From: Ignavibacteria bacterium | GTDB taxonomy: Bacteria > Bacteroidota > Ignavibacteria > Kapaibacteriales > Kapaibacteriaceae | Direction of reading: 5' to 3' | DNA length: 64,000 nucleotides | NCBI GenBank assembly: GCA_015709655.1 | Contig: CP054181.1 | Span: 299,262 to 363,261, forward strand | Shown here: one piece after another, positions 1-8,667 of the stretch | How the letters are laid out: every line of letters starts with the position of its first letter | Numbering within the stretch: position 1 is the first letter of the stretch | The notes under the pieces: generated by a model | Databases searched by the model: none | What the model was told of the DNA's origin: nothing | What the model saw: the letters and a program-made list of their open reading frames with translations, nothing else | Made by a program: the position numbers and the translations under genes

Positions 1-134
1 GACAGCTCGTGTCCGGTAGCGGAAAACTGATATGAGGCTAATCCCTTGGGGACAAATTCTGTTTCTTCGATTGTATCCATGATACGTGAAGCCAACACGG
101 TGCGCGCAGCTTCGAGCCATTCACTTTTGGTCAT
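1..134 (-). CDS. Partial 2-oxoacid dehydrogenase E1-like protein (N-terminus only)
   Basis: Only the first 44 codons lie in the window; the gene runs off the left edge. The start is the ATG at 134 on the minus strand. The visible protein begins MTKSEWLEAARTVLASR and contains a SR-x2-D-x2-E stretch followed by SATGHEL. This pattern resembles the N-terminus of thiamine-diphosphate E1 components of 2-oxoacid (branched-chain or pyruvate) dehydrogenases in Bacteroidota, which carry a GHE motif after a conserved arginine-aspartate helix. The match is short, so the identification is tentative. It is divergent from the secreted protein at 256, and the 121 bases between them must hold both promoters. 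Confidence 0.5.
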   Translation of the reverse strand, partial: MTKSEWLEAARTVLASRIMDTIEETEFVPKGLASYQFSATGHEL

Positions 135-244
135 GGGTACAAATCTACTAAGCTCAGTTTTTGTCAATGCGTTACCAATCACTTTTTTAACGAATAGCAT
201 CGTACATTTGCATCAGGGTTTCCCATCTACCAACAATAGTTTTT

Positions 245-254
245 AAGGGGGCTT
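245..254 (+). repeat. Dispersed iterated motif AAGGGG(G)CTT (first of 17 copies)
   Basis: This copy sits directly before the ATG at 256, where its G-run may also serve as a ribosome binding site. Other copies on the plus strand start at 5700, 9012, 20214, 33866, 38844, 42365, 46493, 49453 and 62263. Reverse-complement copies start at 17771, 25642, 32490, 37565, 37987, 41518 and 49427. Nine copies have four Gs and eight have five. Most are inside genes and in different reading frames, so codon usage does not explain them. Function is unknown; a DNA uptake-type sequence is one candidate. The count was made by eye and may miss copies. Confidence 0.7.
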
Positions 255-255
255 T

Positions 256-1158
256 ATGAAGAAATTAATACTTCCGTTTTTGTTCGTGGCAACACTTGCC
301 AGTGCTCAGTTCAGCTTCCCGGGATACCTGCCGGGAGACTGTCAGTCTGCTGCGCCTTCCATCGTTGATGGTGTCAGTGATGGCAAGGTGGTTGGCATTT
401 TAAACGTTCGTGTGTCGTTGCCTCTGGGAACATCTCAGATAGATTTGGGAATGAGTCTTGATGACGGCAAGGCTCCGGTATGGCTGTACTTGGTCCATAG
501 CACCGCTACCGACTCAATGTACACCGTACCGATAACACGTGCCCTGGGGTCATGCTCAAAGTTGCCGATCGACGTTCCGTCAGAAGATCTGGGCGATGAT
601 ATGGAACTTCCGCTCATTCCGGTGCCAAATCAGTTTCTGCAAGGCACCGACCTTATGGGTAAGCTAAAGAGTAATCAGCAATTCCAGCAGTTTCAAGCTT
701 CATATCCCGACAGCTTACCGCGAATAGTTGTGTTAGGAACAACCGAAGAAGAAGTCCTGGGCTTTCCTGAGAATACACCGGCATGGGTTTTTTCCTGGCC
801 ATCCGAGAATGAAGAATTTGGTTTTATGTGCGTTGTTAATGCTTCCTCCGGTGAAACTGTCTGCATTGGCAATACCGTGGATAACGTTACCGAAAACACA
901 CCGCAGGTTTCAAACCTTACAGCGTTTCCCAACCCGACAAACGACGTAGCATATCTCCAGGTACCCATCGACTGGATAACACAACCGCTGGTTGTTGATG
1001 CGGTGAACCCGGCGGGACAGTCCGTACGGGTATTCGATTCACGATTTACAATGCTGCCGGTGCAAATTCAAACCTCACAGCTGTCGGCAGGATTGTGGAC
1101 GCTGGTTGCCCGCACCACCTCCGAAACACGTGTCACCCGGATCGTTGTCAGCAAATAG
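256..1158 (+). CDS. Secreted protein with T9SS C-terminal sorting domain
   Basis: The 300-residue product starts with a clear signal peptide (MKKLILPFLFVATLASAQ, cleavage likely after SAQ). The last 80 or so residues form a type A T9SS sorting domain: a FPNPTNDVAYLQV strand near residue 224, then a typical run of beta strands with SAGLWTLVA, ending in VTRIVVSK. Such domains direct export across the outer membrane by the type IX system and are then cleaved. The middle (residues about 20-215) has no domain I recognise; it contains several cysteines, which could form disulfides outside the cell. The ATG is preceded by a G-rich AAGGGGG five bases upstream. No function beyond secretion can be assigned. 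Confidence 0.8.
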   Translation: MKKLILPFLFVATLASAQFSFPGYLPGDCQSAAPSIVDGVSDGKVVGILNVRVSLPLGTSQIDLGMSLDDGKAPVWLYLVHSTATDSMYTVPITRALGSCSKLPIDVPSEDLGDDMELPLIPVPNQFLQGTDLMGKLKSNQQFQQFQASYPDSLPRIVVLGTTEEEVLGFPENTPAWVFSWPSENEEFGFMCVVNASSGETVCIGNTVDNVTENTPQVSNLTAFPNPTNDVAYLQVPIDWITQPLVVDAVNPAGQSVRVFDSRFTMLPVQIQTSQLSAGLWTLVARTTSETRVTRIVVSK

Positions 1159-1220
1159 CCTGACGCCTGATACCAACTTAGTTTATCATTGCTCTACACA
1201 CCATTTACTACGTTTACAAC

Positions 1221-2522
1221 ATGTACGAAACCGTTGCCAGGACAGACGCGGAGGTTTTCTCCGTCCTTACAAACGAATATCAGCGCCAAAGAGACAAACT
1301 TGAGTTAATTGCCAGCGAGAACTTTACCTCGCTGGCAGTTATGGAGGCACAAGGCAGCATACTTACAAATAAGTATGCCGAAGGGTACCCGGGTAAACGG
1401 TATTACGGAGGATGCGAGTGGGTGGATGTTGTCGAGGACCTGGCTCGCGACCGGGTTAAGCAACTCTTTGGTGCGGAATATGCAAACGTTCAGCCTCACA
1501 GCGGCAGTGGCGCCAATATGGGCGTGTACTTTACGTACTTGCAGCCCGGCGATACCGTCCTGGGTATGGACCTCTCGCATGGCGGCCACCTGACGCATGG
1601 CTCACCCGTAAACTTTAGTGGTATTTTTTACAATTTCATCCCGTATGGACTTAACCGTGAAACCGGACGTATTGACTACAACGTTGTAGAAGACCTGGCG
1701 GTTAAGCACAAGCCAAAGATGATTACCGTTGGCGCCAGTGCCTATTCCCGTGAAATTGATTTTGCGGCATTCAAGGCAATTGCCAACAAGGTTGGTGCCT
1801 TTTTACTTGCCGATATTGCCCACCCTGCCGGCCTTATCGCTAAGGGCAGGCTTATGAGTCCGGTACCATACTGCGACGTAGTAACATCCACCACTCACAA
1901 AACATTACGGGGTCCGCGTGGCGGACTCATCCTTCTCGGAAAAGACGTCGAGAACCCGTTTGGGAAGGTAGCTCCCAAGAGTGGTCGCGTGAAGATGATG
2001 AGTGAACTGATTGACAGCATGGTGATGCCCGGCATCCAGGGAGGCCCACTCATGCACGTGATAGCGGGCAAGGCCGTGGCCTTTGGCGAAGCTCTGAGTG
2101 ATGCTTTTGGAACCTACATTGATACCGTGATTTCGAACGCTGCCGCACTTGCCGACGAACTGATGAAAATGGACTACAACGTGGTAAGCGGCGGAACCGA
2201 CAACCACCTGATGCTGATTGATCTGCGCAATAAAAACCTTACCGGTAAAAAAGCAGAAATTGCGCTTGATGCCTCGGGCATTACCTGTAATAAAAATGCG
2301 GTGCCGTATGACACACAGCCGCCGCTGGTTACATCGGGGATTCGGCTGGGGTCGGCAGCAATGACAAGCCGAGGCATGACTGCCGACGATATGCGAACCA
2401 TTGCTCATTTTATCGACACGGTTCTTACCAGCGTGGACGATCCTACCGTGCACAACCAGGTTAAGGCTGACGTCAGCAACTTCTGCCAAAAGTTCCCGCT
2501 TTACCCGTCCCTTGAAGGCTAA
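1221..2522 (+). CDS. glyA: Serine hydroxymethyltransferase
   Basis: This PLP enzyme interconverts serine and glycine and charges tetrahydrofolate with a one-carbon unit in the cytoplasm. The 433-residue length fits the family. The N-terminal region has the conserved LELIASEN stretch (about residues 29-36), followed by [16 protein letters not shown]. The PLP lysine lies in [12 protein letters not shown] near residue 226, and the C-terminal part has [17 protein letters not shown]. The start ATG at 1221 gives the usual short N-terminal extension before the core. It stands alone on the plus strand, 62 bases after the secreted protein and convergent with aspA. Confidence 0.97.
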   Translation: MYETVARTDAEVFSVLTNEYQRQRDKLELIASENFTSLAVMEAQGSILTNKYAEGYPGKRYYGGCEWVDVVEDLARDRVKQLFGAEYANVQPHSGSGANMGVYFTYLQPGDTVLGMDLSHGGHLTHGSPVNFSGIFYNFIPYGLNRETGRIDYNVVEDLAVKHKPKMITVGASAYSREIDFAAFKAIANKVGAFLLADIAHPAGLIAKGRLMSPVPYCDVVTSTTHKTLRGPRGGLILLGKDVENPFGKVAPKSGRVKMMSELIDSMVMPGIQGGPLMHVIAGKAVAFGEALSDAFGTYIDTVISNAAALADELMKMDYNVVSGGTDNHLMLIDLRNKNLTGKKAEIALDASGITCNKNAVPYDTQPPLVTSGIRLGSAAMTSRGMTADDMRTIAHFIDTVLTSVDDPTVHNQVKADVSNFCQKFPLYPSLEG

Positions 2523-2570
2523 TCGTGCTCCAGGTAGGCTACGCCATTGAATCTGCTTCGCCGCTTTCCG

Positions 2571-3965
2571 TTACCGGATAAACTTTGGTCTCATCAGGTT
2601 TTCAATTGAAAACACTTCGGCAAGTTTTTCATCGGATAAGAGTCCCTTGCGCCGCACGATGTCGGGGATGGCTTCACCTGTCTGCATAGCTTCGGCCGCA
2701 ATTTCTGCAGAAACCTCGTAACCAAGGATTGGGTTAAGGGCAGTAACAATGCCAATACTCTTAAGGACCATGCTCTTTGTATGCTCTGCATTTGCGGTGA
2801 TGCCGTCCACACACCGCTCCCGAAGTGTAATGCAGGCGTTGGTAAGCATACTCATACTCTGGAACAAGCAAAATGCGATAACAGGCTCCATGACGTTAAG
2901 CTGAAGCTGACCGGCCTCTGACGCAAACGAGATAGTAACATCATTACCAATAACACGGTAGCAAACCTGGTTTACAACTTCCGGAATTACGGGATTCACT
3001 TTCCCGGGCATGATGCTGCTACCCGGCTGCATCCGAGGAAGATTAATCTCGTTTAAACCTGCACGGGGCCCGGATGACAGCAGCCGAAGGTCATTGCAGA
3101 TTTTTGATAGCTTCACGGCAACCCTTTTCAGCACTCCGCTGATTTGCACGTAAGCTCCGGTATCCCAGGTAGCTTCCACAAGGTGCTCGGCAAGTGTAAC
3201 ATCCACCTTGGTAATTTTTTTTAGGTATGCAGTTGCAAGCTGGGGATACCCTTCCGGAGCGTTAATGCTGGTACCGATAGCGGTAGCGCCAAGGTTGATC
3301 TCGGTGACCAGGCTGCGTGTTTCTCGCAAACGGGCTGCATCTTCGCTGATATTCACCGCAAAGGCCCCAAACTCCAGTCCAAGGGTCATTGGCACTGCAT
3401 CCTGAAGCTGGGTACGACCCATTTTCAGGACATCCTTAAACTCTGCAGATTTGGTTTGAAACGACGAACTCAGCCTCTCGATCTCATCAATCAGAAAATG
3501 AAGTTCGTACCAGACAGCCAGCCGGAACGCTGTTGGATATGCATCATTGGTACTTTGTGAACAGTTCACATGATCGTTGGGACTCACAATGGAATACTGC
3601 CCCTTTGGATGTCCAAGTATTTCCAGCGCCTTGTTTGCGATCACCTCGTTTGCATTCATGTTGGTGCTGGTACCGGCACCGCCTTGAATAACATCAACAA
3701 TAAACTGATCATCTAATTCACCGTTAATCACACTGTCGCATGCCTGCACGATTGCGTCAGCAATATCGGCGGGGATTACGCCAAGATCCCTGTTCGCCAG
3801 TGCGGCAGCTTTTTTTACGTATCCAAGGGCAGCAATAAAGCTGCGAAGTGAACCAAGTTTAATACCGGTGATATGAAAATTCTCGCTGGCGCGCAGCGTT
3901 TGCACACCATAGTACGCATCGGCGGGGATCTCCCGTTCGCCTAAGAAATCATGTTCAACTCTCAT
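2571..3965 (-). CDS. aspA: Aspartate ammonia-lyase
   Basis: This cytoplasmic enzyme of the fumarase/aspartase superfamily deaminates L-aspartate to fumarate and ammonia. The 464-residue product has the aspartase-like start DFLGEREIPADAYYGVQT, the substrate-binding QGGAGTSTNMNANEV segment near residue 95, NDHVNCSQSTNDAYPT, and the signature loop GSSIMPGKVNPVIPEVVNQV near residue 315. The last matches aspartases better than class II fumarases (which usually have MPGKVNPTQ). Its ATG overlaps the stop of the upstream beta-CASP gene by four bases, so the two are translationally coupled although they share no obvious pathway. It is convergent with glyA; no clear terminator hairpin is seen in the 48 bases between them. 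Confidence 0.93.
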   Translation of the reverse strand: MRVEHDFLGEREIPADAYYGVQTLRASENFHITGIKLGSLRSFIAALGYVKKAAALANRDLGVIPADIADAIVQACDSVINGELDDQFIVDVIQGGAGTSTNMNANEVIANKALEILGHPKGQYSIVSPNDHVNCSQSTNDAYPTAFRLAVWYELHFLIDEIERLSSSFQTKSAEFKDVLKMGRTQLQDAVPMTLGLEFGAFAVNISEDAARLRETRSLVTEINLGATAIGTSINAPEGYPQLATAYLKKITKVDVTLAEHLVEATWDTGAYVQISGVLKRVAVKLSKICNDLRLLSSGPRAGLNEINLPRMQPGSSIMPGKVNPVIPEVVNQVCYRVIGNDVTISFASEAGQLQLNVMEPVIAFCLFQSMSMLTNACITLRERCVDGITANAEHTKSMVLKSIGIVTALNPILGYEVSAEIAAEAMQTGEAIPDIVRRKGLLSDEKLAEVFSIENLMRPKFIR

Positions 3966-5374
3966 GCCTGCAGCTCCAGACTGATTCCATAAAAAGGTAA
4001 AACAACATCAACATCAAAAGTTTCGGCAACCATTGTGCCCAGAGCATCCCGGGCATCATCCTCGCCATGGGTAAGTAACACGTGCGGAGTACGACCGTCA
4101 CGGTTTGCCAGCACTGCTGTTAGCCAGCGCATAAGACCGGCCTGATCGGCATGGGCACTCAATCCGCCTAATGTATGGATGGTAGCATTCACTTCCTTAT
4201 GCTCACCCATGATTGTGATATGCTCTGCACCCTCAACAAGTTTACGACCAAGCGAACCGTGTGCCTGATAACCGGTAATAACAACGTGGGTGAGCGGATC
4301 GCTGATGTGGTGACGAAGGTGATGAAGAATTCTGCCGGCATTACACATACCTGCACCGGCAATGACAACATACGGGCCCTTTGCATCGTTAATTGCCCTG
4401 CTTTCATCAGCGTCATACACAAAGCGAACTGTCCGTAGATCTCTGCGCATTTCTCCTTGTTCTATCAGCTCTGTACTTTCATCATCAAACAGGTCGGCAT
4501 GGATGGCGTAAATTTCGGAAGCCTCTATTGCCATCGGACTGTCAAGGTAAATTGGTATTCGGGGAATCACCTTGGTACGAAACAGCTCCGCCAGATGGTA
4601 CAGCATGTTCTGTGACCGGCCAATTGCAAACGATGGTATTAACACCTTACCGTTCGTGCGGACAGCTTCAACCATGATGTTGGAAAACTGCTTCAGGGTC
4701 TGTTCTCTGTCCTGATGATTGCGGTCTCCATAGGTACTCTCGCACACAACAATATTAAACGGACCCGAAGGGGGTTCGGGGTCACGCAGATATGGCAATC
4801 CGATGTGGCCAACATCACCACTGAAGACCACTCTTTCGTTGGTTGTTTCAAGGACGATACTGGCAGACCCGAGCATGTGTCCAGCCTCGATCCATTCGGC
4901 ATGTAAACCGGGTGCAACTTCTATACGCAGGTTATATTCAACCAGTCTGAACAGGCTTAACACCTTTCTAACATCGTCCGCATCAAACAGCGGTGCTTCT
5001 GTCCGCGGAAGCTTATGACCTCGTTTTTTTGCCTGCCGCTGCCTACGCTCAAAGTCCATCTCCTGAATGTGAGCCGCATCCGTAAGGACAAGTTCAACCA
5101 GATCTCTGGTTGCCTCGGTACCATAAATATGCTTACGATATCCGTCACGAACCAGCAGCGGCAAACGTCCGCAGTGGTCCAGGTGTGCATGCGTGAGCAA
5201 TACCGCATCTATATCGGCTCGGTGAATGTCACCCGGGACAACATTTCGTGCATCATCTTCCTTATCGCCCTGAAACATTCCAAAATCAACCAGAACGGTA
5301 CATCGCTTGGTTCGTACAAGGTATGCCGAGCCGGTAACCTCGCCGGCGGCACCATAGGGGGTAATCGAAAACAT
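3962..5374 (-). CDS. Beta-CASP metallo-beta-lactamase-fold ribonuclease
   Basis: The 470-residue product has the full set of beta-CASP MBL motifs: HAHLDH near residue 61 (motif 2), an EAGHMLGSAS stretch (motif 3), VFSGDVGH near 183 (motif 4), SFAIGRSQ near 251, VITGYQAHGSLGRK, and GLSAHADQ near 403. Proteins of this type are zinc-dependent RNA endo- or exonucleases related to the CPSF-73 and RNase J families. The open frame extends to 5503, but the ATG at 5374 (MFSITPYGAAGEVTGSAYLV) matches where family members begin, and the extra stretch is arginine-rich and overlaps the divergent ABC gene. The gene is coupled to aspA by an ATGA overlap. Confidence 0.88.
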   Translation of the reverse strand: MFSITPYGAAGEVTGSAYLVRTKRCTVLVDFGMFQGDKEDDARNVVPGDIHRADIDAVLLTHAHLDHCGRLPLLVRDGYRKHIYGTEATRDLVELVLTDAAHIQEMDFERRQRQAKKRGHKLPRTEAPLFDADDVRKVLSLFRLVEYNLRIEVAPGLHAEWIEAGHMLGSASIVLETTNERVVFSGDVGHIGLPYLRDPEPPSGPFNIVVCESTYGDRNHQDREQTLKQFSNIMVEAVRTNGKVLIPSFAIGRSQNMLYHLAELFRTKVIPRIPIYLDSPMAIEASEIYAIHADLFDDESTELIEQGEMRRDLRTVRFVYDADESRAINDAKGPYVVIAGAGMCNAGRILHHLRHHISDPLTHVVITGYQAHGSLGRKLVEGAEHITIMGEHKEVNATIHTLGGLSAHADQAGLMRWLTAVLANRDGRTPHVLLTHGEDDARDALGTMVAETFDVDVVLPFYGISLELQA

Positions 5375-5464
5375 GACCGAAAATACGATAACGGCGCTCC
5401 ATGCTCCCCTGCCGCCAGCCAACCCTCTGTTTCGGGAACGTGCCGTCTGACGTAGTTTCGTGTT

Positions 5465-7225
5465 GTGACACAAGGCAATGATAAACCACGGAAGGCATCG
5501 CATGCGCGCAGGTTGTTCAGATTTCTGAGGCCGTACACTTTTGTATTGGCCGGTGCTGTTCTGCTTACTCTTACCTCCTCGGCATTAGGTCCGTTACGCC
5601 CCTACCTTACCCAAATCGCAATTGATGAGCATATCGCAACCGGCGACATTCACGGACTGTTCGTCTTGGTACTGCTCATTTTTGGTTTCCTGCTCTTGCA
5701 AGGGGCTTTGCAATACGTCCTCACCCTGGTCATGAGCTGGATTGGTCAGAAGGTTCTGTATGATATTCGAACCGCACTGTATGCCCATGTAGAGCGACTG
5801 TCACTTCACTTTTACGATACCAATGCGGTAGGACGCATCATCACGCGCGTTACCAGTGACGTTGAGGTGCTGAACGAACTATTTTCACAGGGTGTGGTTA
5901 TGATGATTTCCGACATCATGATCATCCTGTGGATTTTATTCTTCATGTTTCAAACTTCCGTCGAACTAACATTACTTACCTTCCTGGTTCTTCCGTTTTT
6001 ACTTACGGCAGCCTTCATCTTCCGGTTCAAGGTGCGTAAGGTGTACGATAATATCCGTCAGCAAGTTGCCAGGATGAATGCTTTTATCAATGAATTTATC
6101 ACAGGGATCAGTATTGTTCAGTTGTTCCGTCAGGAACAACGTATGACGAATATGTTTGCCGGTATCAACAGGCTGCACAAGGAGTATCAGGATCGAAGCA
6201 TCATGTACTATGCTACGTTCTTCCCTGTGGTGGAGTTACTGAGTGCAATCAGCCTGTGTATTGTTTTATGGTATGCCTCGGGTACCATACTTGGTGGTGC
6301 TATGACGGTTGGGATTCTTATTGCGTTCACACAGTTCACTGAAATGTTTTTTCGGCCTGTGCGGGATCTGACCGAAAAGTACAATACGTTGCAAAGCAGT
6401 ATTGTTGCCTCCGAGCGGATTTTTACCCTTTTTGATACGGTTGATACGGTGCCTGACACACCCGGTGCCGTTGAATTCACCGGCCTGGTTACGGGAATTG
6501 AGTTTGCCAACGTGTCGTTTTCATACGACGGTGTTACTCCGATTTTACAGAATGTACGCTTCACCGTGCAGAAGGGTGAAACAGTTGCACTGGTGGGGGC
6601 CACGGGTGCCGGCAAGAGTACCGTAATCAGTCTGATGAGCCGGTTTTACGATTATCAGCGTGGTGAGATTTTCGTTAATGGTCAAAGCATCAGGAAGTAC
6701 TCCCAGGAGAGTCTTCGGAAACGGATGGCTATCGTACTGCAAGACGTGTTTTTATTCTCGCGGACAGTCCTTGAAAACATAACCTTAGACCGTCCGGGAA
6801 TATCTACCGAGCAGGTCATTGCCACTGCAAAGGCGTTAGGAGCACACGATTTTATCAGTGCCCTGCCCAACGGATACAACACCCATGTTCGTGAACGTGG
6901 TGCAGTATTGAGTGTTGGTCAAAAGCAGCTCATCTCGTTTTGCAGAGCACTGGTTGCCAACCCTGAAATCCTTATTCTTGACGAAGCAACGGCAAACATC
7001 GACACCAATTCCGAGCATATCATCGAGCAGTCAACCAGCACCTTGCTTACCGGCAGAACAAGCATTGTCATTGCTCACAGGTTAAGCACAATTCAGCGGG
7101 CAGACCGCATTGTGGTGCTCCATCACGGCGAGGTAGCCGAGGTTGGAACCCACAATGCGCTGCTACAGGCTAATGGTTTGTATGCAAAACTGTATAAGCT
7201 ACAGTTTGAAAACACTCGTGTTTAA
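5465..7225 (+). CDS. ABC exporter, fused permease and ATPase (MsbA-like)
   Basis: A half-transporter of 586 residues. Residues about 25-310 hold six membrane segments of a type IV exporter fold, and the C-terminal part is the nucleotide-binding domain: Walker A GATGAGKST near residue 378, ABC signature LSVGQKQ near 481, Walker B ILILDEAT near 502, and the switch histidine in IVIAHRLS. It should act as a homodimer or with a partner in the inner membrane, exporting lipids or hydrophobic compounds. No sequence feature fixes the substrate. The likely start is the GTG at 5465 (MTQGNDKPRKASHARR); no better-placed ATG precedes the membrane domain. It is divergent from the beta-CASP gene, leaving about 90 bases for promoters. 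Confidence 0.92.
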   Translation: MTQGNDKPRKASHARRLFRFLRPYTFVLAGAVLLTLTSSALGPLRPYLTQIAIDEHIATGDIHGLFVLVLLIFGFLLLQGALQYVLTLVMSWIGQKVLYDIRTALYAHVERLSLHFYDTNAVGRIITRVTSDVEVLNELFSQGVVMMISDIMIILWILFFMFQTSVELTLLTFLVLPFLLTAAFIFRFKVRKVYDNIRQQVARMNAFINEFITGISIVQLFRQEQRMTNMFAGINRLHKEYQDRSIMYYATFFPVVELLSAISLCIVLWYASGTILGGAMTVGILIAFTQFTEMFFRPVRDLTEKYNTLQSSIVASERIFTLFDTVDTVPDTPGAVEFTGLVTGIEFANVSFSYDGVTPILQNVRFTVQKGETVALVGATGAGKSTVISLMSRFYDYQRGEIFVNGQSIRKYSQESLRKRMAIVLQDVFLFSRTVLENITLDRPGISTEQVIATAKALGAHDFISALPNGYNTHVRERGAVLSVGQKQLISFCRALVANPEILILDEATANIDTNSEHIIEQSTSTLLTGRTSIVIAHRLSTIQRADRIVVLHHGEVAEVGTHNALLQANGLYAKLYKLQFENTRV

Positions 7226-7244
7226 GATGTGAATGTAGCAGGTA

Positions 7245-7625
7245 CTATCCGAGCACGTGTTGTGCCAGCACCTGCTGCACCTCGTACACGTTGACTGACT
7301 TGTTAAACTGCTTACTGATGCTCGGCTGAACCTCACTGGAAATCCAGATTTTAAGTTCAGCATCGAGATCAAACCGTCCAGCCGTTTCTACACTGAATCG
7401 GGTAATACTTTTGTAGGTAACTGACTTATACTCGGTCTTGTTTCCTGTTATCCCCTGCTTGTCAATCAGGATAAGTCGCTTATTCGTAAAGATGAACATG
7501 TCGCGGATTACCTTAAACCCCAGTTCAATCTCTTCACCATCGCACAACAGCTGTGCGTATTCCTTTGTTAATTCCTCATTGCTAATCGCACTTGCATTAC
7601 CAAGTATTCCTGATAATAATCCCAT
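7245..7625 (-). CDS. Small bacterial PH-domain protein
   Basis: The 126-residue product matches the bacterial pleckstrin-homology-like family typified by YvbH (Pfam bPH_1): ELGFKVIRDMFIFTNKRLIL, then YKSVTYKSITRFSVETAG, then a strand pattern ending in a C-terminal helix. The domain fills the protein and there is no signal peptide. Cellular role is not established for most family members. The start ATG at 7625 has a strong ribosome binding site (TTGGAGG, seven bases upstream). The 91 bases up to accA on the same strand probably carry its own promoter, so it may be expressed apart from the polysaccharide operon. Confidence 0.85.
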   Translation of the reverse strand: MGLLSGILGNASAISNEELTKEYAQLLCDGEEIELGFKVIRDMFIFTNKRLILIDKQGITGNKTEYKSVTYKSITRFSVETAGRFDLDAELKIWISSEVQPSISKQFNKSVNVYEVQQVLAQHVLG

Positions 7626-7716
7626 ACGCTAACCTCCAACAAAATAGAAAGTTATGTTACAATAATAGTGACGTATTTCACTGTTCCTGTTTCTGTATTG
7701 GTAATAATTTGTTTAT

Positions 7717-8667
7717 CTATTCTGTCCATACCCCCATTGCGTAGAACTTTGTCCGACGCTTAACCACCAATTCATCCGGAGTCAGTGCAGCAAGTTCGTC
7801 AAGGGTTTCTGACAGAACCTTTTGTACTTCCTCGAACATCGCCTGCGGGTTTCTGTGTGCACCTCCGATAGGCTCCGGAACAATCCTGTCAACGATACCA
7901 ACCTCTGACAGATCGGTCGCCGTCAGCTTTAACGCTTCGGCAGCGGTTTCTTTAAAGTCCCAGCTGCGCCACAGAATCGAGGAACAGCTCTCCGGAGCAA
8001 TCACCGAATACCAGGCATTTTCAAGCATCAGGATTCTGTCACCCACGCCAATACCCAACGCGCCGCCGCTAGCCCCTTCTCCAACAATGCAGACAACGAT
8101 AGGAACCCGGAGGCCGGCCATCAGGACAAGGTTGCGTGCAATGGCTTCGGCTTGTCCGCGTTCTTCGGCTTCAATCCCGGGATACGCACCCGGTGTATCA
8201 AGGAAGCAGATCACAGGAAGGTTAAATTTCTCAGCGAGCTTCATAAGCCGATACGCCTTGCGATAACCTTCGGGATTGGGCATGCCAAAATTCCGGTACA
8301 CATTGGTTTTTGTATCACGACCCTTCTGATGTCCAAGTATCATCACCGATCTGCCGGCCAGCGTGGCCATACCGCCAATGATTGCAGGGTCATCACGGAA
8401 ACCACGGTCTCCGTGCAACTGAATAAAATCAGTGAAGCAATGTGATGCATAATCCAGTGTGTACGGCCGTTCCGGGTGACGTGCAATCTGAACCCGCTGC
8501 CACCGGGTAAGATTTTGGTACACCTCCAGCCGTAGTTTTTCAACCTGGTCTTCAAGAACTGTGATTTGCGGCTGAATATCCAGGGTATCGGTAAGCGACT
8601 TCATTTCCTGGATTTTTTGCTCCAGTTCAACGATTGGCTTTTCAAAATCAAGAACTATACTTGCCAC
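7717..8667 (-). CDS. accA: Acetyl-CoA carboxylase carboxyltransferase subunit alpha
   Basis: This subunit works with AccD to move the carboxyl group from biotin on AccB to acetyl-CoA, giving malonyl-CoA for fatty acid synthesis. The product shows the N-terminal [14 protein letters not shown] coiled coil, the [11 protein letters not shown] stretch, [25 protein letters not shown], and the oxyanion-type [15 protein letters not shown] region. The GTG at 8667 gives 316 residues, the usual size. The frame is open to an ATG at 8706, which would add 13 residues with no family match, so that alternative is possible but less likely. It overlaps the 3' end of the glycosyltransferase gene at 8648, making it the last gene of the polysaccharide operon. 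Confidence 0.95.
   Translation of the reverse strand: MASIVLDFEKPIVELEQKIQEMKSLTDTLDIQPQITVLEDQVEKLRLEVYQNLTRWQRVQIARHPERPYTLDYASHCFTDFIQLHGDRGFRDDPAIIGGMATLAGRSVMILGHQKGRDTKTNVYRNFGMPNPEGYRKAYRLMKLAEKFNLPVICFLDTPGAYPGIEAEERGQAEAIARNLVLMAGLRVPIVVCIVGEGASGGALGIGVGDRILMLENAWYSVIAPESCSSILWRSWDFKETAAEALKLTATDLSEVGIVDRIVPEPIGGAHRNPQAMFEEVQKVLSETLDELAALTPDELVVKRRTKFYAMGVWTE

Noticed and set aside
46..246. Short plus-strand frame at the left edge
   Set aside because: It is antisense to the E1-like N-terminus and runs into the promoter region of the secreted protein; nothing supports translation.
1905..2489. Open frame of 194 codons opposite glyA
   Set aside because: It is the antisense shadow of a strongly conserved gene, with a histidine-rich composition and no recognisable domain.
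5015..5455. Open frame of 146 codons opposite the beta-CASP gene
   Set aside because: It lies antisense to the N-terminal MBL motifs and shows no domain, signal or ribosome binding site.
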